This document shows, in pieces, positions 48,114-56,560 of a stretch of DNA of 64,000 bases (its first letter is position 1; each line of letters starts with the position of its first letter). Origin of the DNA: Lachnospiraceae bacterium. Its GTDB lineage: Bacteria > Bacillota > Clostridia > Lachnospirales > Lachnospiraceae. The DNA is taken from positions 1 to 64,000 of the forward strand of contig JAIKXM010000036.1 in the NCBI GenBank assembly GCA_024684085.1, read 5' to 3'. The position numbers and the translations under genes are program-made. The notes beneath the pieces were generated by a model, which was not told the DNA's origin, made no database searches, and saw only the letters and a program-made list of their open reading frames with translations.

Positions 48114-49715
48114 TTAGTTTGATGTAACGTTAAGTGAAATAGGATCACCTTCGCTGAAGTTAACCTTGATAATTGTTGCTGATGCATATGTTGTAAGTAC
48201 GTCATCATCAAGTGTTAACTTCTTTCCGCCTTCAATATCTTCTAATGTGTAATAAGTTTCTGGAAGGGCATTGAATGTACCGTCAGTCTTCTTCTTATCA
48301 ATACCGGTTATTGTTACACCTTCAGGAAGTAAGATATTTACACTTCCGCCAACACTTACTGATTCTGCAGAAGCAGTAGGCTCAGTAATTATAGCTGTAG
48401 CTGTCCACTTAGCGTATACTGTTGTATTCTCTGTGATAGGTGTATCGAAGTCGAATTCTGTTTCAAATTCTTCGTCTGCATACCATCCTGCAAATTCATA
48501 TGTATTATCTTCATCTGCTTCCTTTGTAGGATCATTTTCAGGTCTTGAAACTGTTTCGCCACTTTCAACGCTAGCTGACTGAATCTCACTACCACCATTA
48601 GTATTAAATGTTACAGTATAGCTTGAAGTAACATTAACCTGGTTGTAAGCACCTTCTACAGCTACTTCTTCATCTGTTACATCTCCCCATGTATAGGTAG
48701 GTGTGAATGTAATAGCACTGGCATCAGCATCTGTCCAATCTGCGTTAGGATTGATAGCACCGGTAATAGTAAAGCCGGCTACACCACCAAGAGCGGTAAT
48801 TTCGATCTTTTGTCCCAACTGAGACTGCGTTGTATTGAAGTCTACGATCTCGCCATCCTTGATAGCAAAACGTGCTTCGGTAAGTTTGTATGCGATATCT
48901 GCCTTAGCCTTAACTGTTTCATCAGCAGCAAATGTCTTCCATGTGCCGGCAGCGGCTGTTTCCATAAGTATGTCGCCGAGAGTAGCTGCAACTACATTCT
49001 TGGTTATAGTTGTAACCTTCTCGTAGTAGGTTGTACCTTCAGCAAATCCTACTTCAGCATTTATCTCTGCTTCGCTGTATACATCGTCTTCAACTGTGTA
49101 ATAAGTCTTACTATCGTCGTACGCGTTATCAGTTGTCACTTCGTAGGTTGAAGGAATGGTAGGTAATGCGCTGGCAGAAGCAAGTGCAAGGAACATCTTG
49201 TATTCACCCTTCTTAGCGCCATCTGCATTAGTGCTCTCTGCATATGCCTGTGCCTTAGCAAGCTCATCTACGAATACGATAGGATTCTCAGGCTCAGCTG
49301 CTGCATAATCTGCTGCGATCTCAACAGAAACTGTCTTAGCTTCTGTTGACTTATTAACAATACCGTAATTAAGAGATACGATCTGACTATTGTTGGTTGT
49401 TACTTCATAATAGGTACCAATCGCAGAGTCTTCGGGTTCGTCAACAACTGAATATACACCGTCTGCTTCAGTATAATATGTCTTGGATTCATCAACAGCT
49501 TCATCCGCTGTAAGAGTGAATCTTGTTGCGATCTGATACTGATTGGGGTTAAGTGCTATCTTGAGAGTTGTAGGAACTACTACGGTCTCAACCGCGTAAT
49601 CAAGCACATTACCGGTAGCTGCTGTACCGGGAGCTGCCAATGCGGGCATTGCCTGTCCAACGAGAACTGTGATTGTTAATGCTATACCTAATAATTTCTT
49701 TGACATTTTCTTCAT
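48114..49715 (-). CDS. Secreted protein with InlB-type (Listeria–Bacteroides) repeat
   Basis: The 533-residue product has a clear signal peptide (MKKMSKKLLG, a hydrophobic core, cleavage near ALA-APG at ~28). Near residue 365 an InlB_B-type unit appears (VTFNTNGGSEIQSASVESGE, then FAGWYADEEF and TTVYAKWTA). Two internal copies of an SKTYYT…VYS…TYYE motif lie near residues 75–105 and 200–235. No LPXTG, SLH or membrane anchor is seen. GGAGG precedes the ATG. It follows a membrane-anchored partner gene with 52 bases between them, and both are probably made from one promoter behind a long leader. Confidence 0.75.
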   Translation of the reverse strand: MKKMSKKLLGIALTITVLVGQAMPALAAPGTAATGNVLDYAVETVVVPTTLKIALNPNQYQIATRFTLTADEAVDESKTYYTEADGVYSVVDEPEDSAIGTYYEVTTNNSQIVSLNYGIVNKSTEAKTVSVEIAADYAAAEPENPIVFVDELAKAQAYAESTNADGAKKGEYKMFLALASASALPTIPSTYEVTTDNAYDDSKTYYTVEDDVYSEAEINAEVGFAEGTTYYEKVTTITKNVVAATLGDILMETAAAGTWKTFAADETVKAKADIAYKLTEARFAIKDGEIVDFNTTQSQLGQKIEITALGGVAGFTITGAINPNADWTDADASAITFTPTYTWGDVTDEEVAVEGAYNQVNVTSSYTVTFNTNGGSEIQSASVESGETVSRPENDPTKEADEDNTYEFAGWYADEEFETEFDFDTPITENTTVYAKWTATAIITEPTASAESVSVGGSVNILLPEGVTITGIDKKKTDGTFNALPETYYTLEDIEGGKKLTLDDDVLTTYASATIIKVNFSEGDPISLNVTSN

Positions 49716-49767
49716 ACTACGAATCCTCCTTAATTCTTATTTGTATGAGTTCTTAACTGTTACCCGC

Positions 49768-50334
49768 TCAATTCTGGATATTAATTGTGATCACAAAGCC
49801 TGCTGAACTTATCTCCTCTTGGCTCTCCGTATCCTTAAGGAGTGTATACATTACTGTCGCTTTGTACTCGCCTGCTGGAAGCTCCTTATCAAGCTTGATA
49901 TTCTTAAGATCGGTTCCAACCGGCAATACAGGAGAAGAATAAAGAAGTTCTTCACTGTCCTTCATGTATACGTCGAAGCAAATCGGGTGTGTATTGTTCA
50001 CGCTGTTTGCCACATATGCATCCTTGGATTCTGATTTGCCGTCCGGGAAAGTCCACTTCATCGACATCTGACATTCGAACATGCCTTCTGCCACTTCTTC
50101 TCGCATCTGTTCTACGATATCCTGGGCATTGTCTTCGTCGACTACCGTTCTTATGGAGTTGGCAACTTCTCTGGGAGCGCCGTCCGAGGTGTCATCACCT
50201 TTGCCTTTTCCTAACAGAAATGCTATTACAGCTACTAAAGCAATAATAACTATTGCTAATATAGCAATGATGATTATTACCTTTTTGTTGCTTTTGTTTT
50301 CCTGGGTAGATCCCTGATTAGTTGTCTGCGACAT
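49768..50334 (-). CDS. Membrane-anchored extracellular protein
   Basis: The 188-residue product has a polar N-terminal ~17 residues, one strong membrane helix (VIIIIAILAIVIIALVAVIA), and an extracellular part. That part ends in an immunoglobulin-like beta region (SPVLPVGTDLKNIKL, LPAGEYKATVMYTLL, AGFVITINIQ). I do not recognise a named family. It is probably an accessory to the secreted protein encoded just downstream. Start ATG 50334 gives MSQTTNQG; AAGGAG is 11 bases upstream, slightly long. An in-frame ATG 18 codons earlier would bury the ribosome site in coding sequence. Confidence 0.68.
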   Translation of the reverse strand: MSQTTNQGSTQENKSNKKVIIIIAILAIVIIALVAVIAFLLGKGKGDDTSDGAPREVANSIRTVVDEDNAQDIVEQMREEVAEGMFECQMSMKWTFPDGKSESKDAYVANSVNNTHPICFDVYMKDSEELLYSSPVLPVGTDLKNIKLDKELPAGEYKATVMYTLLKDTESQEEISSAGFVITINIQN

Positions 50335-50622
50335 TTGCTTCACATCTCCTTCCAAAATAGAGCTTATCCTGCTTACGCAGGTGATCATCCGTTTGTTCCT
50401 TCAGCTTCCATGATCCGGTCAGACGGATGTAATGATTGATTTTAGAAAATAATCTCCTCCTCTCATGAGTTGTATATTGTTGATAAGTTACGATCGAATT
50501 AATTTGGAAAGTTTCAATTATATATCGGTGGACCGATAACTAATGAGGCTTCCCTGTCTTGGGTCCGTCCGTTCTTGATTGACTATTTTCAGGTAAAATG
50601 GTAAATAGTCTGAAAAAAGAAC
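50335..50622 (-). ncRNA. Long 5' leader, candidate structured RNA
   Basis: About 290 bases lie between the predicted transcript start (~50622) and the first start codon. Near the 5' end GACTATTT and AAATAGTC (50581–50610) form an eight-pair stem. Near 50523–50538 TATCGGT…ACCGATA forms a dyad. A 15-codon ORF (50419–50466) sits in the lower part with no ribosome site. I cannot match it to a known riboswitch class. Leader regulation is an inference from length and pairing alone. Confidence 0.4.
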
Positions 50623-50628
50623 ACTTTC

Positions 50629-50657
50629 ATTATACAAGTTATCCATAGGGCAGTCAA
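50629..50657 (-). promoter_or_regulatory. Strong predicted promoter of the secreted-protein operon
   Basis: On the minus strand TTGACT (50652–50657), a 17-base spacer and a perfect TATAAT (50629–50634) point to a transcript start near 50622, giving the long leader described. Confidence 0.75.
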
Positions 50658-50870
50658 GATATAATTGAAAATACAGCAACTTGCACAAAGAAATAGGAAA
50701 CCTAATAAGTTAAGCTCTCGCAAATTAACTTGTGATACATATATCGACTTCTATGCACGGTTACTTAATAGTAAAATAGAAAAATTTTTTATTTTTTGAT
50801 AGAATTTAGTAGTGGCGTTGAAGACGACAGTGTCAGAGATGCTATGATCATCGGAAGGAGGATGATATCC
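50658..50870. other. Gene-free stretch between the divergent promoter and the GNAT gene
   Basis: This is AT-rich sequence with no convincing ORF. A TTG-started frame from 50796 runs into the GNAT gene but lacks a ribosome site. Weak promoter-like elements for the GNAT gene occur (TTGCAC with TAATAA 16 bases on, near 50681), none decisive. Confidence 0.4.
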
Positions 50871-51338
50871 ATGAATATAAGACGTGCTACGATGAAGGAT
50901 ATTCGTGAAGTTAAGGAATTGCTCGATCAGGTTGATATGGTGCACCATGTGGGCAGGCCGGATCTGTTCAAGATCGGCAGGAAATATACTGATGAGCAGT
51001 TGGAAGAGATCTTTGCGGATGATACGCGGCCGGTGTTCGCAGCCGTTGACGATGACGATAAGGTTATGGGATATGCCTTCTGCATCTTCAAGCAGTACAT
51101 CAATGATAATGTGCTCACAGATATCAAGACTCTCTATATTGATGATCTCTGCGTCTATGAGCATTTGCGGGGGCAGCATATCGGCAAGGCATTGTATGAA
51201 TATGTACTGGCATTCGCATCGGAGAATGGCTGTTATAATGTGACGTTAAACGTATGGACTGAGAATAAGTCTGCCCGGAAGTTCTACGAATCCATGGGCA
51301 TGAAAGTCCAGAAGATGGGCATGGAGACTATACTGTGA
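50871..51338 (+). CDS. GNAT-family N-acetyltransferase
   Basis: The 155-residue protein is a complete single-domain GNAT. It begins MNIRRATMKDIREVKEL, has LYIDDLCVYEHLRGQHIGKAL (the acetyl-CoA loop is R-G-Q-H-I-G), and ends with LNVWTENKSARKFYESMGMK. The pattern resembles RimI-like and small-molecule acetyltransferases; the substrate is not predictable. AAGGAGG at 50855–50861 fixes the ATG at 50871 over the longer TTG-started frame. A clear terminator follows. Confidence 0.86.
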   Translation: MNIRRATMKDIREVKELLDQVDMVHHVGRPDLFKIGRKYTDEQLEEIFADDTRPVFAAVDDDDKVMGYAFCIFKQYINDNVLTDIKTLYIDDLCVYEHLRGQHIGKALYEYVLAFASENGCYNVTLNVWTENKSARKFYESMGMKVQKMGMETIL

Positions 51339-51362
51339 TCGGTAAGTCAGTTGCAATAAATG

Positions 51363-51396
51363 AGGCTGTTCTCGGAAGAACAGCCTTATTTATTTT
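51363..51396 (+). terminator. Terminator of the GNAT gene
   Basis: AGGCTGTTCT and AGAACAGCCT form ten perfect pairs around CGGA, followed by TATTTATTTT. It starts 25 bases after the stop and lies between convergent genes. Confidence 0.85.
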
Positions 51397-51405
51397 CTGG
51401 ATATA

Positions 51406-52155
51406 TCATTCACTGAATATATTCGTAAAATATCCCGCCGGTGAGACCGGTTCCTTGCCAAGCAGGTGAGAAGTGTCACCGAACACCTGAGCACGGAAGG
51501 CTACTTCGCCGGGGATTCTCTCTTCGGAAGCCAGAATGGTCACACCTGTAGGTGGCATGAAGAATCCATGCAGGATCTGCATGGGTGAGATACCTAACAG
51601 GTGTCCTGTAATATAGCCTGTTACTCCGAAATGACAGAAGAAGCATAGTGTATGATCCTGTTCGGGGCGTTCGAGTCCCGGACCCCAGGTATCAGTCTTA
51701 TGATCCGTTCTGTATATTCTTCCGTCACGTACATATCCGTATCCGGCAAGAATATTGTCGATCCCTGCTACGACTTCTTTATATCGGTCTTTTAATTTCG
51801 GATTGGAATTAAGAAGAGCATTATCTATCCACTTGTCTCTGTCAGACATATCATCCTGAACTGTCCAATATGAAGGCATGAAGTCCCAAGGCACATGATT
51901 GCGTCCTGTGATGGGATCGTCAACTCTGTAGGCGAATTCTCTAAGCCAATCACAAGTAGTACCTTCTCTTCCGAGAGCTTCAAGAGAATATGAAGCAGTC
52001 TCGGCGGCGCGTCCCAGGGGAGAAACGAAAAATTCATCTATATCCTTCCATCCGGCTACTCGCTGTGCCAGAAGCTTGGCTTCCCTTACACCCTTTTCCG
52101 TGAGGGAATCGTTAACATAGTCAGGATCCCCGTGTCTTATGAATATCAGTCTCAT
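51406..52155 (-). CDS. Histidine phosphatase (phosphoglycerate-mutase-like)
   Basis: The 249-residue protein has the branch-1 signature FIRHGD (phospho-His8) at its N-terminus, then VSPLGRAAETASYSLE for the second Arg, and a distal CFFCHFGVTGYI with the second catalytic His. Such enzymes remove phosphate from sugars, nucleotides or proteins; the substrate is unclear. The insert between residues 85 and 170 is longer than in small phosphatases. GGAGG sits ten bases before ATG. It is transcribed toward the GNAT gene. Confidence 0.82.
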   Translation of the reverse strand: MRLIFIRHGDPDYVNDSLTEKGVREAKLLAQRVAGWKDIDEFFVSPLGRAAETASYSLEALGREGTTCDWLREFAYRVDDPITGRNHVPWDFMPSYWTVQDDMSDRDKWIDNALLNSNPKLKDRYKEVVAGIDNILAGYGYVRDGRIYRTDHKTDTWGPGLERPEQDHTLCFFCHFGVTGYITGHLLGISPMQILHGFFMPPTGVTILASEERIPGEVAFRAQVFGDTSHLLGKEPVSPAGYFTNIFSE

Positions 52156-52247
52156 GATCGCTCAGCCTCCTTGTGATATGGATGATAATACCGCATTTGC
52201 CGCTTATCTGCAATGAAATTTATTATTTGCAGGCGTTTTATATCTTC

Positions 52248-52907
52248 CTATATCAGTTTACAGTCAATGAGAATCTTTTCAATGATCTCCCATATCATTA
52301 GTGAAGGATTCTCGTTGTAATAGGAGTATCCCTTGTATTGATGTAATGCATATCCCTTTTGTCGGTTGGTGTTCATGATGTTCTTTGATCTGTTTACTGC
52401 TTCGATCACGTTCTCCAAAGTTAGTTTACGCAGACATCTTTTGAAGTTGGCTTCATGTTTGTATTCATCCATGTTCTCGAAGTTTTCGCTGTATGCTTTG
52501 TTGATAGGTGCAATATACTGTTTTCTGTGTGAAAAGGTTCTTTGACAGTCCATCTTATGCAAGATCATCCAAAGGTCAAATGTGAAATTGCTGTATCCGA
52601 ATTTATAGGCAATTTGTTTTTTTAGTTTTTTGGTCTCTGCCATGCGATTCATTGTCTCAGTGAATTGATGTATATGAATCGGTTCCGAGCTTTCATAGTC
52701 TGATAAATGCCAGATTTCAACCTTATCTGTTATGGCAAGAGATTTGGCTCTCTTTAAAGGGTCTTTTTGTATCTGTTTATTAAACGAGACTTTATTGGCT
52801 GCCTGTGGAGAATTATTAATTTGTTCCTGCAACCATTCAAGGTACCAGTATTCTGTCTCTCCTTCAACGCTGAAGTAATACTTCGAGGTACTTTTGCGTT
52901 TTATCAT
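52248..52907 (-). CDS. RloB/AbiLii-like defence effector
   Basis: The 219-residue protein has the RloB N-terminal motif SVEGETEYWYLEWL (residues 13–26), whose Glu pair suggests a TOPRIM-like metal centre. Later come HLSDYESS (in place of the usual FDRDE-type segment) and FTFDLWMILH. RloB-family proteins pair with an AAA ATPase in AbiL/RloAB abortive-infection systems, where the effector probably acts as a nuclease. Its ATG overlaps the stop of the ATPase gene by four bases (ATGA). The exact AbiL subtype cannot be settled from motifs alone. Confidence 0.75.
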   Translation of the reverse strand: MIKRKSTSKYYFSVEGETEYWYLEWLQEQINNSPQAANKVSFNKQIQKDPLKRAKSLAITDKVEIWHLSDYESSEPIHIHQFTETMNRMAETKKLKKQIAYKFGYSNFTFDLWMILHKMDCQRTFSHRKQYIAPINKAYSENFENMDEYKHEANFKRCLRKLTLENVIEAVNRSKNIMNTNRQKGYALHQYKGYSYYNENPSLMIWEIIEKILIDCKLI

Positions 52908-54223
52908 TCATTAATCTCCCTTGCGAGAAGCTCTTCGAAGATAGGTGTAAAATCTATATCTTTGATCGCACCATAACGCCCAATAAAATAGTTCTTCATA
53001 TAATCTTCGTGCTGCCTTACACCTCTATCACCGGTTGTTCCAAAATCAGACAACGCGTAGAGGACGCTCCGGTTGGTATCCTCCTCTCGCTCCACGAATT
53101 TGATCTCATCTCTTCGGAAAATATTGGAGTTAAGGAAGATCGGATTATGCGTATTGAAGATCAGCTGCGCGTGATTGACATTAATGTCATCATTATGGAA
53201 TATAGTAATGATACTATTCAGTGCCATCGGATGAATAGAAGCATCAAATTCATCTACGATAAGTACTGAACCGGTAAGCAATGCCTTTATAACAAGAGGA
53301 AAGATCGTAATGAAGCGGATCGTTCCATATGATTCGAAGATATCAGCAGCTATTGCTATATTTTTCTTGTCTTTTAAACTTTTGAAAATTGAGCAAAGCT
53401 TTGTCTCTGAGTCATCATCGGCTATCATATATCCAATTGCATTGGAATTAATACCAAATACTTTTGCGGCATCATTAGTGGTCTTCTCGATGAATATCGT
53501 AGATTTCTGCGGATCTGAAAAGCGTTTGATCAACTGCATGGAATCTGCCCTACAGATTACCATGAATTTGTTAGTGAACCAGTCGGTAATAAGCTTAGTA
53601 AAGCTTCCGGAATAGATCAGCCTGAATCCGTTTGTCAGGAACAGTTCTTCCGGATCTAATCCTTGTTCTGCTATCTCCAGCATACTATCTGGAGAATAGT
53701 TGTGTACGTGATCGGAAATGGTTTTAAAAGTCCCGATCGTAAGGCGTTCATTTCTCTTGTATATCATTTCACCGTTAACTGTCAGTTCTTCTTTGACGAT
53801 CTTTCTTGGAGATTCTGTTTCCATAAAAGCGCCGAGATAGATGATAAGTTCATAACGTATCCTGTATCCGCTTTCGGTAAAGTCAATTACAAACTCTACA
53901 GGCTTGTTGCCATCGGCCTGATTATTCGGTATCAGTTCAAGATTGGCAGCTGCCGGATTGGGTATAATCTGCTCTTCGGTGTTTTTAATATTGCCTCGAA
54001 GAATGATCGCCCTTAAGACATCCATAGCACTGATAATGTTGGTCTTGCCGGATGCATTTGGTCCATATAAAACAGAGGTACTTAGACCCCGGATCTCTTT
54101 GCCTTTGATCTTTTCCCTGCACAAACTGTAATCAAGTCCTTTTTGCTTTGGCGCAGCGCTCATGATCAGATTGGCTTCTTCAGCAAATGATTTATAATTA
54201 TTGGTTTTGAATTCCAGAAGCAT
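52904..54223 (-). CDS. RloA/AbiLi-like AAA ATPase of a defence pair
   Basis: This 439-residue OLD/AAA_15/21-type ATPase has FKTNNYKSFAEE, Walker A GPNASGKT (residues 54–61), the ABC-like Walker B LIVDEFDASIHP near 320 and the H-loop LIFNTHNPIFLNS. The C-terminus (GVRQHEDYMKNYFIGRYGAI) matches the closing segment of these ATPases. In such pairs the ATPase senses infection and controls the partner effector. The promoter upstream is bracketed by an inverted repeat, suggesting tight repression. No phage genes are nearby. Confidence 0.82.
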   Translation of the reverse strand: MLLEFKTNNYKSFAEEANLIMSAAPKQKGLDYSLCREKIKGKEIRGLSTSVLYGPNASGKTNIISAMDVLRAIILRGNIKNTEEQIIPNPAAANLELIPNNQADGNKPVEFVIDFTESGYRIRYELIIYLGAFMETESPRKIVKEELTVNGEMIYKRNERLTIGTFKTISDHVHNYSPDSMLEIAEQGLDPEELFLTNGFRLIYSGSFTKLITDWFTNKFMVICRADSMQLIKRFSDPQKSTIFIEKTTNDAAKVFGINSNAIGYMIADDDSETKLCSIFKSLKDKKNIAIAADIFESYGTIRFITIFPLVIKALLTGSVLIVDEFDASIHPMALNSIITIFHNDDINVNHAQLIFNTHNPIFLNSNIFRRDEIKFVEREEDTNRSVLYALSDFGTTGDRGVRQHEDYMKNYFIGRYGAIKDIDFTPIFEELLAREINE

Positions 54224-54246
54224 ATAATTACCCCCATTCTTCGAAT

Positions 54247-54332
54247 ATTTTGCAATATCTTAATTGTATTATAGCAATACATGCATTTAAGTCAATTAAA
54301 GCGATTGTTATTCTGCAATAATATTGCAAAAT
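54247..54332 (-). promoter_or_regulatory. Promoter bracketed by an inverted repeat (defence operon)
   Basis: On the minus strand TTGACT (54290–54295), a 16-base spacer and TATAAT (54268–54273) form a near-consensus promoter. Exactly matching 12-base arms, ATTTTGCAATAT (54247–54258) and ATATTGCAAAAT (54321–54332), lie just downstream of the −10 and upstream of the −35. The arms are far enough apart to loop DNA. An additional TTGCAATA-like half site (CTGCAATA) is next to the outer arm. Confidence 0.65.
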
Positions 54333-54446
54333 GAAGTTGAATAGGTGTTATGCCTTCTTAGCGAAATGCGAAAAATATGTAATGATCCGGACATGGAATG
54401 GGGCAACTTAGTATCAGTTCTCCATTTGACCTAACATGAATAAGAC

Positions 54447-54473
54447 AGAGCATTGCATATATCGCAATGCTCT
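54447..54473 (-). terminator. Hairpin after the two-component operon
   Basis: AGAGCATTGC and GCAATGCTCT form ten perfect pairs around a seven-base loop, 28 bases after the response-regulator stop on the minus strand. The following GTCTTATT is moderately T-rich. Confidence 0.65.
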
Positions 54474-54501
54474 TACCTGAATAAACCGTATAGCAACTCT
54501 A

Positions 54502-55191
54502 TTATACCTTAAATCTGTATCCTACACCCCAGATGGTCTCAATATACTGGGGCTTAGCTGAGTCGATCTCGATCTTCTCGCGGATCTTCTTGATATGTAC
54601 CGTAACGGTGGCGATATCGCCGATGGATTCCATATCCCAGATCTGTCTGAACAGTTCTTCCTTGCTGTATACGTGATTGGGATTGGAGGCAAGGAATACG
54701 AGCAGATCAAATTCCTTCGAGGTGAAGTTCTTCTCTTCCTCGTCTATCCATACTCTTCGCGCAGTCGTATCTATCTTAAGACCTCTTATCTCGATGAGCT
54801 TGTTGGAATGTTCCTTGCTCGTCATGATGGCTTCATATCTGGCCAGATGCGCTTTAACACGTGCAACGAGTTCGCTCGGGCTAAAAGGCTTGGTCATATA
54901 ATCGTCGGCGCCGAGTCCGAGTCCGCGTATCTTATCTATATCGTCCTTCTTGGCAGAGACCATAAGGATGGGGATCTGCTTCTGCTCCCTGATCTTACGG
55001 CATACCTCGAAGCCGTCGATACCGGGAAGCATCAGATCAAGTACTACAATATCGAAGGGTTCCTCAAGGGCTCTCTTAAGTCCCGAGTCGCCGTTATTCT
55101 CGATTTCCACTGAGAAAGCATTGGCTTCAAGATAATCCTTCTCCAACTCGGCTATGGACATCTCGTCTTCTACTATAAGTACTTTACTCAT
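54502..55191 (-). CDS. OmpR/PhoB-family response regulator
   Basis: The 229-residue protein has a receiver domain with the acidic pocket IVEDE, the phospho-acceptor Asp52 (VVLDLMLPG) and the conserved Lys in MVSAKKDD. A C-terminal winged-helix DNA-binding domain follows (FTSKEFDLLVFLA, ATVTVHIKKIREKIE). It is phosphorylated by the kinase encoded immediately upstream and then binds target promoters. The start ATG 55191 overlaps the kinase stop by eight bases (ATGAGTAA) behind AAGGTG, showing coupling. The regulon is unknown. Confidence 0.92.
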   Translation of the reverse strand: MSKVLIVEDEMSIAELEKDYLEANAFSVEIENNGDSGLKRALEEPFDIVVLDLMLPGIDGFEVCRKIREQKQIPILMVSAKKDDIDKIRGLGLGADDYMTKPFSPSELVARVKAHLARYEAIMTSKEHSNKLIEIRGLKIDTTARRVWIDEEEKNFTSKEFDLLVFLASNPNHVYSKEELFRQIWDMESIGDIATVTVHIKKIREKIEIDSAKPQYIETIWGVGYRFKV

Positions 55192-56272
55192 AATCTTCAC
55201 CTTTTCTTTCGTTATATTTGCGGATAACAAAATGCATGCACGTACCTTCGTGTTCCTTACTGGTAGCCCATATATATCCGCCGTGATCCTCGATTATCTT
55301 CTTAACGATCGAAAGCCCTATACCGCTTCCGCCTTTTGAGCTGTTACGAGAGGCATCGGTTCGATAGAATCTCTCGAATATCTTGCCGATATCCTTGGGC
55401 GATATACCCTTGCCATTGTCCTCTATCTCCACGCGGATGGAATCAACCTCATCCAAAAGCCTTATCTCTATAAGCCCCATCGGCTTATCCATGTACTTGA
55501 CGCAATTGCCGATGATATTGTTGATGACTTTCTTCAACTGTTCCGAATCCGCGATTATCCTCGTATCGGGCGCCAGCAGATTCTCGTAATTGAGCTTGAT
55601 ATTCTTATTCTCCAGATCGAGTCCGACCTCCTCAACACAATCCGAGAAAAAATCGGCGACATTGATCCTGTGGAAATGATAAGGGATCCTGTTGCTGTCT
55701 ATACCGGAATAGTAAGTGAGCTCGTTGATGAGCCTGTCCATCTCGATCGTCTTATTATATATGGTACGGATATACTTGGCCTTCTTCTCTTCGGTGTCCG
55801 CCACTCCGTCCATGATACCCTCCACATAACCCTTGATCGCCGTGATGGGCGTCTTAAGATCGTGCGATATATTGGATACCAGCTCCCGATTCTGCTGTTC
55901 GTTGTTGATCAGTTCCTCTCTGGAGTCCTTGAGCTTAAGCCGCATGTCCTCATAACTGTGGTACAGATCCGCGATCTCACCGGAACATTCGCCGGGGTCA
56001 AGCGAATGCTCGAAGTTGCCTTCTGCGATATTGTGCATCGCATCATTAAGGTGTCTTATATGTGTAAAAACGCCCGAATTTACCCATGCAGTCAGTATGA
56101 TGGCAAGGAAGATCAACAGTGCGACCACTCCTATGAAGAGGTTGATGGCCAGTTCCTTGGGAACAAAGGGAGAATCGGTTATAAACAGTATGACGATACC
56201 CAATATCCCGAGAGCTATCGGTATTGATAATAATGATAAAAATATAACTGTTAAGCGCTTTTTCAGATTCAT
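55184..56272 (-). CDS. Membrane sensor histidine kinase
   Basis: The 362-residue kinase has two membrane segments (about 8–31 and 43–64) with only a short loop between them, then a HAMP-like linker. The HisKA domain has the phospho-acceptor His137 in SNISHDLKTP, and the ATPase domain has the N box NNIIGNCVKYM, G1 EDNGKGI and G2 GGSGIGLSIV. The tiny extracellular loop suggests sensing in or at the membrane, as in BceS- or cell-envelope-stress-type kinases. The ribosome site is weak. The longer frame that starts 15 codons earlier lacks support. Confidence 0.9.
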   Translation of the reverse strand: MNLKKRLTVIFLSLLSIPIALGILGIVILFITDSPFVPKELAINLFIGVVALLIFLAIILTAWVNSGVFTHIRHLNDAMHNIAEGNFEHSLDPGECSGEIADLYHSYEDMRLKLKDSREELINNEQQNRELVSNISHDLKTPITAIKGYVEGIMDGVADTEEKKAKYIRTIYNKTIEMDRLINELTYYSGIDSNRIPYHFHRINVADFFSDCVEEVGLDLENKNIKLNYENLLAPDTRIIADSEQLKKVINNIIGNCVKYMDKPMGLIEIRLLDEVDSIRVEIEDNGKGISPKDIGKIFERFYRTDASRNSSKGGSGIGLSIVKKIIEDHGGYIWATSKEHEGTCMHFVIRKYNERKGEDYE

Positions 56273-56419
56273 AAGGTAAGTATAACACTTTGAAAAATCA
56301 AGTAAATAAACAGACAATTAAGAATTTATAAAATATCTATAAAAAGCATTATATATTGAATGAAAAAATATATAATAATATAGTAAGTCTTTCGACCGAT
56401 GATCGATAAATACTTTTTA

Positions 56420-56446
56420 TAAGCGGTTTTTTCATATGACCGCTTA
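56420..56446. terminator. Hairpin between the sensor kinase and pepD
   Basis: TAAGCGGT and ACCGCTTA pair over eight bases around TTTTTCATATG. It lies in a 288-base divergent gap. A second hairpin, GTCGTTT–TT–AAACGAC (56529–56544), stands directly before the pepD start. Neither has a strong T tail, so a transcript-end role is uncertain. Confidence 0.35.
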
Positions 56447-56560
56447 CGCCGTTATCATGTCCTGTCGCGTAACTTCTATATTGTTACCCTTCCAGGGGCA
56501 ATCGGGCGTCATATTTAAGGAAGGAAAGAGTCGTTTTTAAACGACCGCAAGAGTGAGTAT

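Noticed and set aside
50335-50622. c-di-GMP (GEMM) riboswitch in the long leader
   Set aside because: A GGGAAGCC stretch looked suggestive, but the conserved CACGCACAGGGCAAACC and GGGACGCAAAGCC blocks are missing.
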